Part shown: positions 33,892-44,377 of the stretch, piece by piece
How the letters are laid out: each line of letters begins with the position of its first letter
Position numbering within the stretch: the stretch's first letter is position 1
Origin: Candidatus Hydrogenedentota bacterium
GTDB lineage: Bacteria; Hydrogenedentota; Hydrogenedentia; Hydrogenedentales; CAITNO01
Assembly: GCA_018056705.1 (NCBI GenBank)
Contig: JAGPFE010000014.1
Coordinates: forward strand, 1 to 64,000
Length of the DNA stretch: 64,000 nucleotides
Direction: 5' to 3'
The notes under the pieces: model-generated
The model's database searches: none
What the model was told of the DNA's origin: nothing
The model's input: only the letters and a program-made list of their open reading frames with translations
Program-made: the position numbers and the translations under genes

Positions 33892-33946
33892 ATGAACACC
33901 GGAGAAAAAATGAATCCGTTACCATACGGGTAATCAGGTGGTTCAT
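33892..33946 (+). promoter_or_regulatory. Nested inverted repeats in the cheA leader
   Basis: An outer imperfect repeat (atgaacacc 33892-33900 with ggtggttcat 33937-33946) encloses ttacc/ggtaa (33919-33923, 33929-33933). The outer arm overlaps the predicted start site, so it may be a DNA operator as well as RNA structure. Confidence 0.35.
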
Positions 33947-33972
33947 TATCCACAATGGAACGGGAGGCCGTT

Positions 33973-36774
33973 ATGAGTCATGAGGATGCCATCCGAACGG
34001 TTGAAGCCGTAGCGGAAGCCCTGGTGTTCGCGGATCCCAAGGATTTACCCGCGCTGGCGGATATTCATTCGCGCCTGGAAACACTCCGGACGGAAGCGGA
34101 AGGTGCCGGGCTACCTGTCACTGCCCAAAAACTGAAGGAAGCCGCCGACACGATTGAAAAAATCGTGCTCTCGGAAGCGCCAGATCCCGTCGCATCGCTG
34201 GAACAAGTGGGAAAAGTAATCAGTTCAGCGCAACGCGTCTTCCGGGATGGTTTAACGGAAAACGAGGTTTTCGGTGAAGCAACCAGACCGGATGAATCTA
34301 CCCCGGAAGATAAACCAACTGGCACGTGGCATTATGAGCGGCCACCCTACGTGGACGACGCCATCCTCACGGAGTTTCTTACCCGGCAGGACACGGAACT
34401 CCAAGAACTGGAAGCGGATATTCTGGCCATCGAACAAAAGGGAACGCCCGAGTTCATGGCCGACTTGAAACGTCGCTTCCACACGCTCAAGGGCGAATCC
34501 GGTCTGCTTGGATTCCCGGACATAGAAAAACTGTGTCACGCCGCGGAAGACCTGCTCGCGGATGGCGCAAAACCGCCCGTGGACCTGCTGCTGGAAGTGA
34601 AGGACTGGATCCGTCGGGCCCTGGACGCTGTTATGGGCCGAGGGACTTATCCTGAATCACCATCAGGGCTTCTGTCCAAACTCAAGGGAAACGCCCAGGC
34701 GGAAAGCACCGACTCAAAGCAAGCAAATGTTCCGGAAGTTGAAACAACGTCGACTGAACCCAAGCCACTGACCGGAGACCATGACCTGCTCCGTGATTTC
34801 ATCGTGGAAGCAGGCGAGCACCTTGAAGCGGCCGACCTGCATCTGCTGGAACTGGAAAACGACGCTTCCAACGCGGACGCCATCAACGCGGTATTCCGGG
34901 CGTTTCACACGATCAAGGGCGTGGCGGGATTCCTGGCTCTCGAAGACATACAGCGTCTCGCTCACCAGGCGGAAAACCTGCTGGACCAGGTACGCAAAGG
35001 CGCGGTGGAAATGAAAGGCCCCGTGGTAGACGCCGCGTTCGAGAGCGTGGACATGCTCAAAAACATGGTGGCCATGGTCCAGGCGGCATTAACCGGTGGT
35101 GGCGGACTGGTAACGCCTCCGGGCATGCCGGCCCTGCTCAAACGGCTCAAGGCGGCGGCTGAAGGAAAAGTGATCCCCCGAGAACAGGATGACCTTTCCG
35201 CCGCGGGCGATGCCCCCCTGCTCGGGGATCTCCTGGTATCGCAAGGCATTGCCGATCCCGCGTCCGTGGAACGGGCCCTCGCCAAGCAGCGGGAAGCCGC
35301 GCCACCAAAACTGGGCGAAGTATTGAAACGGGAAGCGCTGGCTTCGAGCAGGGACATTGAGACCGCGCTCTCCCTGCAGGGAAACGAGGCACAGGGGAAA
35401 AAGATCGGAGAGGTGCTTGTTGAGATGGGACGCGTAGCCCCCGAGGACGTGGAACGGGCCGCGCGTAAACAGCAGGAATTGTCCCAGCAACCTCCGAAAC
35501 TTGGTGAGATCCTGGTGGCCTCCGGTGAGGTCAGGGCCAAAGACGTCGCCCAGGCCCTGCGGACGCAACAACAGGCGTTGAAAGGTGGCGGCGAAACAGT
35601 GCAGGTCCGGGAAGCCGTCAAGGTGGACGCGGATCGCCTGGATCATCTTCTGGACATGATCGGGGAGCTGGTGATCGCTGAGTCCATGGTGTTCCAGAGT
35701 GAAGACCTGCGCGGGGTGGCCTCCGGCGCGCTGACCCGTCACCTGACGCAACTGGACAAGATCACGCGGGAACTGCAGGAAATGGCCATGTCCCTGCGGA
35801 TGGTGCCTATCCGGACCACTTTCCAGAAAATGGCTCGCCTGGTTAGGGATCTTTCCAAGAAGACGGGAAAACCCGTTGAATTCTCCATGTCCGGGGAGGA
35901 CACCGAACTGGATAAAACGGTGGTGGATAAAATCGGGGATCCCCTGGTCCACATGGTGCGTAACGCCGTGGACCATGGCCTGGAAGACTCCGTAGAAGAG
36001 CGACTCGCCAAGGGGAAGCCCGCGGCTGGAACCGTTCACCTTTCCGCGTTTCATGAAGGAGGAAATATTCATATCCAGGTCCGGGACGACGGCAGAGGAC
36101 TCAACAAGGACGCCATTCTCCGCAAGGCAATCGAGAGGGGATTGATCCGGGAAGGTGAACCGATGTCCGAGCGGGACATTTTCAACCTGATTTTCCAGCC
36201 CGGATTTTCCACGGCGAAGCAGGTAACCGAGGTTTCAGGCCGGGGCGTCGGCATGGACGTGGTCAAGCGGAACATCGAGTCCCTGCGCGGGCAGGTCCTG
36301 ATTGAATCGACACCCGGGCAGGGATCGGTGTTCACGATCATCCTGCCCCTTACCCTGGCCATCATCGACGGCATGGTGGTACGTGTGGGCTCCCAGCGGT
36401 ACATCCTGCCGACCCTGTCCATCGTGCAGTCGATCCGCCCGGAAGCGAAAGATCTTAACACGGTGGTCGGATCGGGCGAAACGCTGAAAGTACACGGGGA
36501 CCTGTTGCCCCTGTTCAGCCTGAAACGGGTGTTCGGACTGAACGAGGGGGTGGATCGCTACGTGGACGGAACAGTGGTGGTGGTGGAAAAAGACGGAAAA
36601 CGGGCGGGACTGCTGGTGGATGAAATTCTCGGGCAGCAGCAGATCGTGATCAAGTCGCTGGGTGAAGGGTTGCAGGGCATTCCTGGTATCGCCGGGGGAG
36701 CCATCATGCCCGACGGCCTGGTGGGCCTGATCCTGGACGTGGGCGGCATCATGCGCCTGGCAACCGGAGTGTGA
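33973..36774 (+). CDS. cheA: Chemotaxis sensor kinase CheA with two Hpt domains and four MshEN-like repeats
   Basis: About 933 residues from the ATG at 33973, chosen over 33955 for its GAGG Shine-Dalgarno. Two phosphotransfer domains: H170 (RRFHTLKGESG) and H312 (VFRAFHTIKGVAG). Residues about 416-532 hold four tandem motifs of 24 residues, each starting [LK][LI]GE/D and ending in Q. Then come the dimerisation region (VREAVKVDADRLDHLLDMIG), the HATPase (N-box VHMVRNAVDHGLE, GRGVGMDVVKRN) and a CheW-like domain to the end. The repeats resemble the MshEN/GspE-N cyclic-di-GMP-binding motif. It heads the operon. Confidence 0.93.
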   Translation: MSHEDAIRTVEAVAEALVFADPKDLPALADIHSRLETLRTEAEGAGLPVTAQKLKEAADTIEKIVLSEAPDPVASLEQVGKVISSAQRVFRDGLTENEVFGEATRPDESTPEDKPTGTWHYERPPYVDDAILTEFLTRQDTELQELEADILAIEQKGTPEFMADLKRRFHTLKGESGLLGFPDIEKLCHAAEDLLADGAKPPVDLLLEVKDWIRRALDAVMGRGTYPESPSGLLSKLKGNAQAESTDSKQANVPEVETTSTEPKPLTGDHDLLRDFIVEAGEHLEAADLHLLELENDASNADAINAVFRAFHTIKGVAGFLALEDIQRLAHQAENLLDQVRKGAVEMKGPVVDAAFESVDMLKNMVAMVQAALTGGGGLVTPPGMPALLKRLKAAAEGKVIPREQDDLSAAGDAPLLGDLLVSQGIADPASVERALAKQREAAPPKLGEVLKREALASSRDIETALSLQGNEAQGKKIGEVLVEMGRVAPEDVERAARKQQELSQQPPKLGEILVASGEVRAKDVAQALRTQQQALKGGGETVQVREAVKVDADRLDHLLDMIGELVIAESMVFQSEDLRGVASGALTRHLTQLDKITRELQEMAMSLRMVPIRTTFQKMARLVRDLSKKTGKPVEFSMSGEDTELDKTVVDKIGDPLVHMVRNAVDHGLEDSVEERLAKGKPAAGTVHLSAFHEGGNIHIQVRDDGRGLNKDAILRKAIERGLIREGEPMSERDIFNLIFQPGFSTAKQVTEVSGRGVGMDVVKRNIESLRGQVLIESTPGQGSVFTIILPLTLAIIDGMVVRVGSQRYILPTLSIVQSIRPEAKDLNTVVGSGETLKVHGDLLPLFSLKRVFGLNEGVDRYVDGTVVVVEKDGKRAGLLVDEILGQQQIVIKSLGEGLQGIPGIAGGAIMPDGLVGLILDVGGIMRLATGV

Positions 36775-36810
36775 CGGTGACCGGGCTCGTGTTCATGAGG
36801 AGAACGCACG

Positions 36811-37284
36811 GTGAAAGTCGAATACATCAATCCATTCATCGAAAGCACGTATGACCTGTTCAGCACCATGTTGAATTCCAAGGCGGTCCGGGGCAACGTC
36901 GCACTGGCCAAGGAATTCGCCAATCCAAGGGACATCATGGGCCTGATTGGGCTGAGTGGCGTGGCCCGTGGGATGGTAGCTCTCTCGTTCCCGGTGAAAA
37001 CGGCGTTGAACATGGTCAACCGCCTGCTGGGCATGGAACTCCACGTGGTGGACGACACGGTGTCGGACGCCATCGCGGAAATGGTAAACATCGTGGCGGG
37101 TGGTGCCAAGGCGAGACTGAGTGGCAACGAGGGACCGCCTATCGATCTCAGCCTGCCCACGGTGGTCCGGGGCGGCGATTTCAACGTGGATTACCCCTCG
37201 GGATCCGTGTGGCTGGAGGTCCCCTTCGACAGCGAACTGGGCCCCTTCACGTTACGGGTCACGTTCGAACCCCAGAAAAAGTAA
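36811..37284 (+). CDS. cheX: CheX-like CheY-P phosphatase (copy 1)
   Basis: 157 residues with GTG start at 36811 and a GAGGAG Shine-Dalgarno. The CheC/CheX/FliY fold is indicated by the helix EMVNIVAGGAKARLSG, which holds the ExxN catalytic pair that removes phosphate from CheY. It follows cheA by 36 bases. A second, more divergent member is encoded at 40866. Confidence 0.88.
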   Translation: MKVEYINPFIESTYDLFSTMLNSKAVRGNVALAKEFANPRDIMGLIGLSGVARGMVALSFPVKTALNMVNRLLGMELHVVDDTVSDAIAEMVNIVAGGAKARLSGNEGPPIDLSLPTVVRGGDFNVDYPSGSVWLEVPFDSELGPFTLRVTFEPQKK

Positions 37285-37333
37285 CGCGCGACATCACAAG
37301 CCCGCTGTAGCGGCACACATGGAGGATACGCCA

Positions 37334-37705
37334 ATGCGCGCACTGGTAGTGGATGACTCGGCGGTCATGCGCAAAGTGCTCACAGGCGCCCTGAACCGGG
37401 CAGACATCATGGAAGTGGACCAGGCGGGAGATGGACAGGAAGCGGTCAACGCGGTCCAGCAGAAAGATTACGACCTGATCCTGATGGACTGGAACATGCC
37501 CAACATGCTGGGGATCGACGCGGTGAAAGCCATACGGGCCCTGGGCAAGAAAACACCCATTATCATGGTGACGACGGAAGCCGAAAAAAGCCGGGTACTG
37601 GACGCGCTCAAGGCGGGCGCGAATAACTACGTGATCAAGCCCTTCGAGCCGGCCACCATCGTGGGCAAGATCCAGGAAGTGCTCAGCAAAGCGGCCGGCG
37701 GATGA
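37334..37705 (+). CDS. cheY: CheY-like single-domain response regulator (copy 1)
   Basis: About 123 residues from MRALVVDDSAVMRKVL; frame upstream of 37334 is not coding. A stand-alone receiver with DD acidic pair, phospho-acceptor in LILMDWNMPNMLG, switch threonine in MVTTEAE and lysine in YVIKPFEP. It is the likely direct target of CheA. Confidence 0.93.
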   Translation: MRALVVDDSAVMRKVLTGALNRADIMEVDQAGDGQEAVNAVQQKDYDLILMDWNMPNMLGIDAVKAIRALGKKTPIIMVTTEAEKSRVLDALKAGANNYVIKPFEPATIVGKIQEVLSKAAGG

Positions 37706-37730
37706 TCCGTCATGACCGGATCACTCGAAC

Positions 37731-38255
37731 ATGAAAAAAGAACTGGGGGTCCGCGAGAAATACCTCTTGCAGCCGGGGTTCATGTGTTGCCTGAAACGCC
37801 CCGGAACCCTGCACGCCGTGGTGGGATCCTGCGTCGTGGTCTGCCTGTGGGACACGCGGTTACGTTACGGCGGCATGAATCATTTCCTGTATCCCGTAAC
37901 CCGGGATCCCGCGCGGGCCACGCCCCGGTATGGAAACGTGGCCACGCTGGGACTCATCCGCATGATGGAAGAAGCCGGGTGCCGGCGGGAAGACCTGGTG
38001 GCCCAGATTATCGGTGGAGCCAGCCGCCGGAACAGTCCCGAAGACACACTTGGAGCAAGAAACGTCGCCTCGGCGAGGGAGATCCTGCTCCGCAAGCATA
38101 TCCATATCGGGTCGGAGGATACTGGAGGCACGATGGGCCGCAAGATCGCGTTCGACACGGCCACGGGGCACGTCATGGTACTGAAGGTATTCCAGATACG
38201 TGAATCGGACTGGATCCGGGAGGATAAGCAAGCCGATACCGATCACCAACCGTGA
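37731..38255 (+). CDS. cheD: CheD receptor glutamine deamidase (copy 1)
   Basis: 174 residues. CheD deamidates glutamines of chemoreceptors and can bind CheC/CheX. The catalytic cysteine is in VVGSCVVVCLWD, the histidine in GGMNHFLYP, and the threonine region in GSEDTGGTMG. It is longer at both ends than the second CheD (39111). No receptor gene lies in the window. Confidence 0.9.
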   Translation: MKKELGVREKYLLQPGFMCCLKRPGTLHAVVGSCVVVCLWDTRLRYGGMNHFLYPVTRDPARATPRYGNVATLGLIRMMEEAGCRREDLVAQIIGGASRRNSPEDTLGARNVASAREILLRKHIHIGSEDTGGTMGRKIAFDTATGHVMVLKVFQIRESDWIREDKQADTDHQP

Positions 38256-38288
38256 ACCCTGGCCGAGGGAAGTGGAGAACACGGGGTC

Positions 38289-39092
38289 ATGGATCCTCAG
38301 GTTTTTGAGAAATTCCGCAGGCTGATCTACGAAAAAAGCGGCATCACGCTGGGACCGCAGAAGGTTGCCCTGGTTTCCGCCCGGATTGCGAAACGGATGC
38401 GCGCGCTGGGGATCCAGGATCACGCTGAATACCTGAAATACGTCGAAAACGATCGCAGCGGGCAGGAAGTGGTGCAGATGCTCGATGCCATCTCCACCAA
38501 CGTCACCAGTTTCTTCCGGGAACCTCAGCATTTCGACCTGTTGCGGGAACTGCTGGAAGAATGGCTGGGCAAGGGAATGAACCGGTTGCGGATCTGGTGC
38601 GCGGCGGCCTCTACGGGTGAGGAACCCTATACAATCGCCATGATCGTTTCAGAGGTACTGGGCGGCCGTTCCGTGGATTTTCGCATGCTGGCCACGGACA
38701 TTTCCACCCGCGTGCTGGAAGCCTGCAAGCGCGGCGAATATCCGGCGTCCAAGATGGATCCTGTGCCCCTCGCGCTGCGCAACCGTTACTTCACGAAGAT
38801 TGAACGGGACGGTGAAACGTATTACAAGGTGGTTCCGGAACTACAACGCCCGATTACTTTCTCCCGGCTTAATCTATCGCAGACGCCTTTTCCCATGAAA
38901 GGTCCTTTCGACGTCGTATTCTGCCGGAACGTCATGATCTATTTTGACCTGAACGTCCGAAAACGCCTGGTAGACGAAATCTTTCGCCTGCTGAGACCAG
39001 GGGGGTACCTGATGATCGGTCACTCGGAAAGCCTGAGCGCGTGCAACAGCCCCCTGCGGCCCGTGCGCGCGTCGGTATATCGGAAATCATAA
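38289..39092 (+). CDS. cheR: Chemotaxis protein methyltransferase CheR
   Basis: 267 residues, the usual length. It methylates receptor glutamates with S-adenosylmethionine. An all-helical N-terminal domain (FEKFRRLIYEKSGITLG) precedes the SAM domain with IWCAAASTGEEPYTIAM and DVVFCRNVMIYFD. It lies between two cheD genes. Confidence 0.95.
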   Translation: MDPQVFEKFRRLIYEKSGITLGPQKVALVSARIAKRMRALGIQDHAEYLKYVENDRSGQEVVQMLDAISTNVTSFFREPQHFDLLRELLEEWLGKGMNRLRIWCAAASTGEEPYTIAMIVSEVLGGRSVDFRMLATDISTRVLEACKRGEYPASKMDPVPLALRNRYFTKIERDGETYYKVVPELQRPITFSRLNLSQTPFPMKGPFDVVFCRNVMIYFDLNVRKRLVDEIFRLLRPGGYLMIGHSESLSACNSPLRPVRASVYRKS

Positions 39093-39110
39093 AGAAACAG
39101 GACGCATACC

Positions 39111-39587
39111 ATGCAGATCACAGTCGGCATATCTGATTTGAAAATCAGTAAAAGTCCCCAGGACATCCTGATCACCTATTCCCTGGGATCCTGCATCGGC
39201 GTCACGATGTACGACCCGGACGTGCCCATAGGAGGGCTGATCCACTGCATGCTACCCACTTCCAAAATCGACGAAAAACGGGCGGAATCTTCCCCATTCA
39301 TGTTCACGGACGTGGGTATCCCCGAGATGTTAAGAGTTCTCTACTCGCTGGGGGCCCAGAAAAAACGGCTGATCGTAAAAGCGGCCGGAGCCGCTCGCCT
39401 GCTGGACGACGAAAACACCTTCCGCATCGGGGAACGGAACGAGGTGGTCCTCCGAAAGATTCTATGGAAGAACAATATTCTGCTGGCCGCATCGGACACG
39501 GGCGGCTCCATCGCGCGCACCATGCTGCTGGAGATGCGGGATGGCACGACCAAAATCCGTTCAGGGGGCAAAGAATATGTACTCTGA
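39111..39587 (+). CDS. cheD: CheD receptor glutamine deamidase (copy 2)
   Basis: 158 residues. Active-site parts are present: YSLGSCIGVTMYD (cysteine), GGLIHCMLP (histidine) and ASDTGGSIARTM (threonine). It differs considerably from copy 1, so the two are not a recent duplication. Two CheDs in one operon may serve different receptors or different CheX partners. Confidence 0.92.
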   Translation: MQITVGISDLKISKSPQDILITYSLGSCIGVTMYDPDVPIGGLIHCMLPTSKIDEKRAESSPFMFTDVGIPEMLRVLYSLGAQKKRLIVKAAGAARLLDDENTFRIGERNEVVLRKILWKNNILLAASDTGGSIARTMLLEMRDGTTKIRSGGKEYVL

Positions 39588-39623
39588 AACCATCAAAGTA
39601 CCCAACCGAGAGGAGTCGGTGTC

Positions 39624-40484
39624 ATGACCACACGGGAATTGGTTATCAGGCACATCAAGGAAATGCCCGCCCTTCCGGCTGCTGCCGGGCGGGTACTCAC
39701 GGCGGCCAGGGATCCCGACGCGGGAATCGCGGACGTCATGAAAATCATTGAGGCGGATCCTGGGCTGACTGCCGATATCCTCCGGCTGGCCAACAGTGCC
39801 TTTTTCGCCGGACCCCGAAAAGTCGGTAATCTGCGGGATGCCGGCGTGCTGCTCGGCATGAACCGTATCGTGGAACTGGTGCTATCTTCCGCCATTGTTC
39901 CGCTGGCGAAGGGCCCCGTTCCGGGATATGACCTTGGTGAGGGCAAGTTACTGGAACACATGTTCGCCACGGGTATCGGTACCGAGGAACTGTCCCGCGC
40001 GCTGGGATCTCCTCCCCCGCTCAACGCCTTTACCGCTGGCCTGCTGCATGGGGTGGGCAAACTTGCCCTGGGCGGTATCGTGGCCAACAAGGTCGCCGAA
40101 ATCAAGCGACAGGTGGAAATTCACCAGGTGTCCTTCGACAAGGCCGAAGAAATGGTCCTGGGCATCAGTTACCCCGAAGCGGGAGCCATTCTACTGGAAT
40201 ACTGGAATCTCCCGGAGGCACTCTGTCTCGCTGTGCGTTGGCACCGGGAGCCCGACAAGGCCCCCGGCGACAGAAGATTGTGCGACCTGGTGCATGCCGC
40301 ATCCGTCATCGCGCTGGAATGCGGACTTGGCCTGGGCGAGGATGGCCTGCTCTATACGGTCTGTCCAGGAACCGTGGAACGGTTAAAATTGCGGGAAGAG
40401 GTCATCGAAAAAACCGGGGCCGCCATTGTCGAGAAACTGGAAGACCTGCGCCAGGTGTTTGGCCTGGCGGCGAGGAGAACCTGA
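39624..40484 (+). CDS. HDOD domain protein
   Basis: 286 residues. The HDOD fold (related to HD hydrolases but lacking catalytic residues) starts at about residue 12 and includes MPALPAAAGRVLTAARDPD, IIEADPGLTADILRLANSAFF and a GLLHGVGKLALGGIVA segment. HDOD proteins often act as non-catalytic signalling adaptors beside chemosensory or cyclic-di-GMP systems. The next start (cheY copy 2) comes one base after its stop. Confidence 0.9.
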   Translation: MTTRELVIRHIKEMPALPAAAGRVLTAARDPDAGIADVMKIIEADPGLTADILRLANSAFFAGPRKVGNLRDAGVLLGMNRIVELVLSSAIVPLAKGPVPGYDLGEGKLLEHMFATGIGTEELSRALGSPPPLNAFTAGLLHGVGKLALGGIVANKVAEIKRQVEIHQVSFDKAEEMVLGISYPEAGAILLEYWNLPEALCLAVRWHREPDKAPGDRRLCDLVHAASVIALECGLGLGEDGLLYTVCPGTVERLKLREEVIEKTGAAIVEKLEDLRQVFGLAARRT

Positions 40485-40485
40485 G

Positions 40486-40865
40486 ATGGCCTACAACATT
40501 CTCGTGGTGGATGATTCGGCAACGGTTCGGGCAGTCATCCGGAAAACTCTGGAACTGTCTGGCGTGGAACTAGGCGAATTTCTCGAGGCCGAAAATGGCA
40601 AGCGAGGCCTGGAAGTTCTCCGGAAATCCTGGGTAGACCTGGTGTTCTGCGACATCAACATGCCCGTGATGAACGGCGAAGAAATGATCCGGGCCATGCG
40701 GGAGGACGAAGAACTGCGTGGCATTCCGGTCGTCGTAGTCTCTACCGAGGCCAGTGCCACGCGGATTGAAACCCTGCACCAGTTGGGCGTGCAAGACTAC
40801 ATCAAGAAACCTTTCACGCCCGAAATGCTCCGGAACGTCGTTAAAACGCTGCTGGGAGACGAAGC

Positions 40866-40869
<4 letters not shown>
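40486..40869 (+). CDS. cheY: CheY-like single-domain response regulator (copy 2)
   Basis: About 127 residues from MAYNILVVDDSATVRAVI. The acceptor aspartate is in LVFCDINMPVMNG, the switch residue in VVVSTEASA, and the lysine in DYIKKPFTP. Its start is one base after the HDOD stop, and its stop overlaps the next start (ATGA), so the HDOD-CheY-CheX trio is translationally coupled. Confidence 0.93.
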
Positions 40870-42411
<1,542 letters not shown>

Positions 42412-42420
42412 CGCGAATGC

Positions 42421-43692
42421 TCAGATAGTGAATTCAGGCGCGGTAAGGGATGTTCTTCGCATCAGTAACAGGCTGACGTCGTCGGTAAACGCCCTGCCAC
42501 CGCACCACCGGGATAATTCACCAATCAAATCGTCAAGAGCGCGATCCGGGGGCGTATTGACCAGGCGATTCAGAAAATCCTGGAGCCGGTGACATCCGAA
42601 AATCTCGTAATCGGCATTCACGCATTCGGACGCGCCGTCAGAATAGATCAGGATCGTGTCACCCGGTTCCAGTTGCACTGCCTGTTCCTGGTATGGTGCC
42701 CGTTGCAGCCCGATCGGCATGCCCCCCGACTCGCGGGGGATTTCCAGCGGCGTGCCATCCGCCCGGGTGCCCACGGGTGCAGGATGGCCCGCGTTCACGT
42801 AGCGCAACACCCCGGTTTCCAGGTCATACACGCCGTAAAACAGCGTGAAATAGAGTCCCAGGTCGCTGTCCCACGGAAATTCCGTGGACAGCCAAGCGGC
42901 CACGTCGGCGGGACAGATCAGGCACGGGCCTTCTCCAGGCAACAGCGTATCCCCTGACTGTACCAGGGAAGCCACGCGCACCCGGGTCGCCAGCAACTGG
43001 GAAGCCGACACGGCCCGCAACGCGGGACCAATGCCGTGTCCCGTGACATCCAGAAGCCAGACACCAATATGGCGATCATCAAGCCGGTAGTATTGCAGCA
43101 GGTCTCCGGCCAACTCTTCACTGGCCAGAAACCGCCAGTGAATTGTCAACCCCGGGGTCCGCAGCGGACCTGCCGGCAACATCGCCTGTTGCACACGCCT
43201 CGCGGACTCTAATCCCTGGCGTAACCGGGCGTTGTTCCTGGCCATCGCCACCTGCAGCGCCTCGTAACGCAGCAGCGCGTCTTCCAACGCCTGTCTCGCT
43301 TCGACCCGGTCGGTAACGTCGGTCTGCACCCCCACGTAATGGGTCACGTTACCGGTGGTGTCGCGCAGGGGAGTCAGCGACAGTCGGTTCCAGAAAACCG
43401 CGCCATCTTTCCGGCAGTTTTTCAGTTCCACGTCGATTTCCCTGCCTGACCGGATGGCCTCCCGGATGGCAGTCACCGTGGCGGGATCCGCCTGTCCGCC
43501 TTGCAGAAAACGGCAGTTTCTGCCGAGAATCTCTTCACGGGTGTAGCCAGTCAACCGGGTAAACCCGTCATTCACGTAAATGAGCGGTTCATCCGGTAAC
43601 CGCATGTCCGCGATGGTGATGCCATCCCGGGCCCTGTCCGCGGCCCGCGCGATCAGTTCCAGCAATTCCCGGTTCTCGCTCCCAGTGTTCAC
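42421..43692 (-). CDS. LOV-PAS photoreceptor fused to SpoIIE/PP2C phosphatase
   Basis: 423 residues. The N-terminal PAS domain (about 8-130) is LOV-like: the photoactive cysteine C60 in GRNCRFLQG, with R61 and Q64, and the FMN contacts N92 (LKNCRKDG), N102 (FWNRLSLTP) and Q123 (GVQTDVTD) all match the LOV consensus. A helical linker (about 130-180) leads to a PP2C/SpoIIE domain (RsbU type), with WLLDVTGHGIGPALRAVSA and ILIYSDGASECVN metal-binding motifs. Blue light would thus control dephosphorylation of a regulator such as an anti-sigma-factor antagonist, but no such gene lies nearby. It converges on cheB. Confidence 0.93.
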   Translation of the reverse strand: MNTGSENRELLELIARAADRARDGITIADMRLPDEPLIYVNDGFTRLTGYTREEILGRNCRFLQGGQADPATVTAIREAIRSGREIDVELKNCRKDGAVFWNRLSLTPLRDTTGNVTHYVGVQTDVTDRVEARQALEDALLRYEALQVAMARNNARLRQGLESARRVQQAMLPAGPLRTPGLTIHWRFLASEELAGDLLQYYRLDDRHIGVWLLDVTGHGIGPALRAVSASQLLATRVRVASLVQSGDTLLPGEGPCLICPADVAAWLSTEFPWDSDLGLYFTLFYGVYDLETGVLRYVNAGHPAPVGTRADGTPLEIPRESGGMPIGLQRAPYQEQAVQLEPGDTILIYSDGASECVNADYEIFGCHRLQDFLNRLVNTPPDRALDDLIGELSRWCGGRAFTDDVSLLLMRRTSLTAPEFTI

Positions 43693-43723
43693 GCGTTCAC
43701 TCTCCGATCCTTTTCCACCTGGA

Positions 43724-44368
43724 TCAACCTGCCAGAGTGGGTACTATGCTGCCGGGTGCCCGCAGCGGCGACGACACGAGGTTCTCCCTCCGCTGATATA
43801 GTCCGGGGTAGATCTCCCGGACCCACTGATCGAAGGGCATGCCGTTCCCGTGCTGCTCATACAGGTCAACCACCCTGCCGATGGGCGCGTTCCTGAACAT
43901 GATTCCGAACTGTCCCCGGGCGACGGCAGGGCTTTTCCCTTCCAGCAGCAGCCAGATGGCCGAAGCGACCCCCGTGCGATGGGTGCCTCCTTCGCAATGC
44001 GCGAGAATCGGCCTGGGCGCGTTTTTAACGGCATCCACGTACGCGGCCAGGGACTCGGGCGACGGAATACTGTTCCGGGACCAGGCAAAATCCAAATGTT
44101 CCACCCCATGTTTCCGACAGGCTGCCAGTTCCTCCTGGTACCACGGGGCATCCGGATTCGCTCCCCGAAGATTGATGACGGTTCGTATGCCCCTGCTTCT
44201 GATGGTCCGTTCCAGCGCCCTGCCGGACATCTGCCGGGAACCATAGAACGCGCCCCGCTCCACCACGCGGAAATTGTACCCGGCGAAGTAATACGTGATC
44301 GCGCCGCCCAGCATCAGCAACGGAACAAGCACCACACCCACCGCGACTTTCAGCAATGTTTTAAACAT
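43724..44368 (-). CDS. Membrane-anchored dual-specificity/tyrosine phosphatase-like protein
   Basis: 214 residues. One N-terminal membrane helix (VAVGVVLVPLLMLGGAITYY) places the catalytic domain outside. The CX5R signature is AHCEGGTHRTG, with a plausible general-acid aspartate upstream in HLDFAWS. VINLRGANPD matches the early strand of such phosphatases. Secretion-facing members may act on lipid phosphates or polyphosphorylated inositols rather than phosphotyrosine. Start is 31 bases before the phosphatase with the LOV domain on the same strand. Confidence 0.82.
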   Translation of the reverse strand: MFKTLLKVAVGVVLVPLLMLGGAITYYFAGYNFRVVERGAFYGSRQMSGRALERTIRSRGIRTVINLRGANPDAPWYQEELAACRKHGVEHLDFAWSRNSIPSPESLAAYVDAVKNAPRPILAHCEGGTHRTGVASAIWLLLEGKSPAVARGQFGIMFRNAPIGRVVDLYEQHGNGMPFDQWVREIYPGLYQRRENLVSSPLRAPGSIVPTLAG

Positions 44369-44377
44369 GGCGTCATT

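Noticed and set aside
33892..33972. Cyclic-di-GMP riboswitch in the cheA leader
   Set aside because: The leader is too short and lacks the conserved core of known classes.
35089..36072. Minus-strand frame of about 327 residues
   Set aside because: It is antisense to the cheA kinase region and has no recognisable domain.
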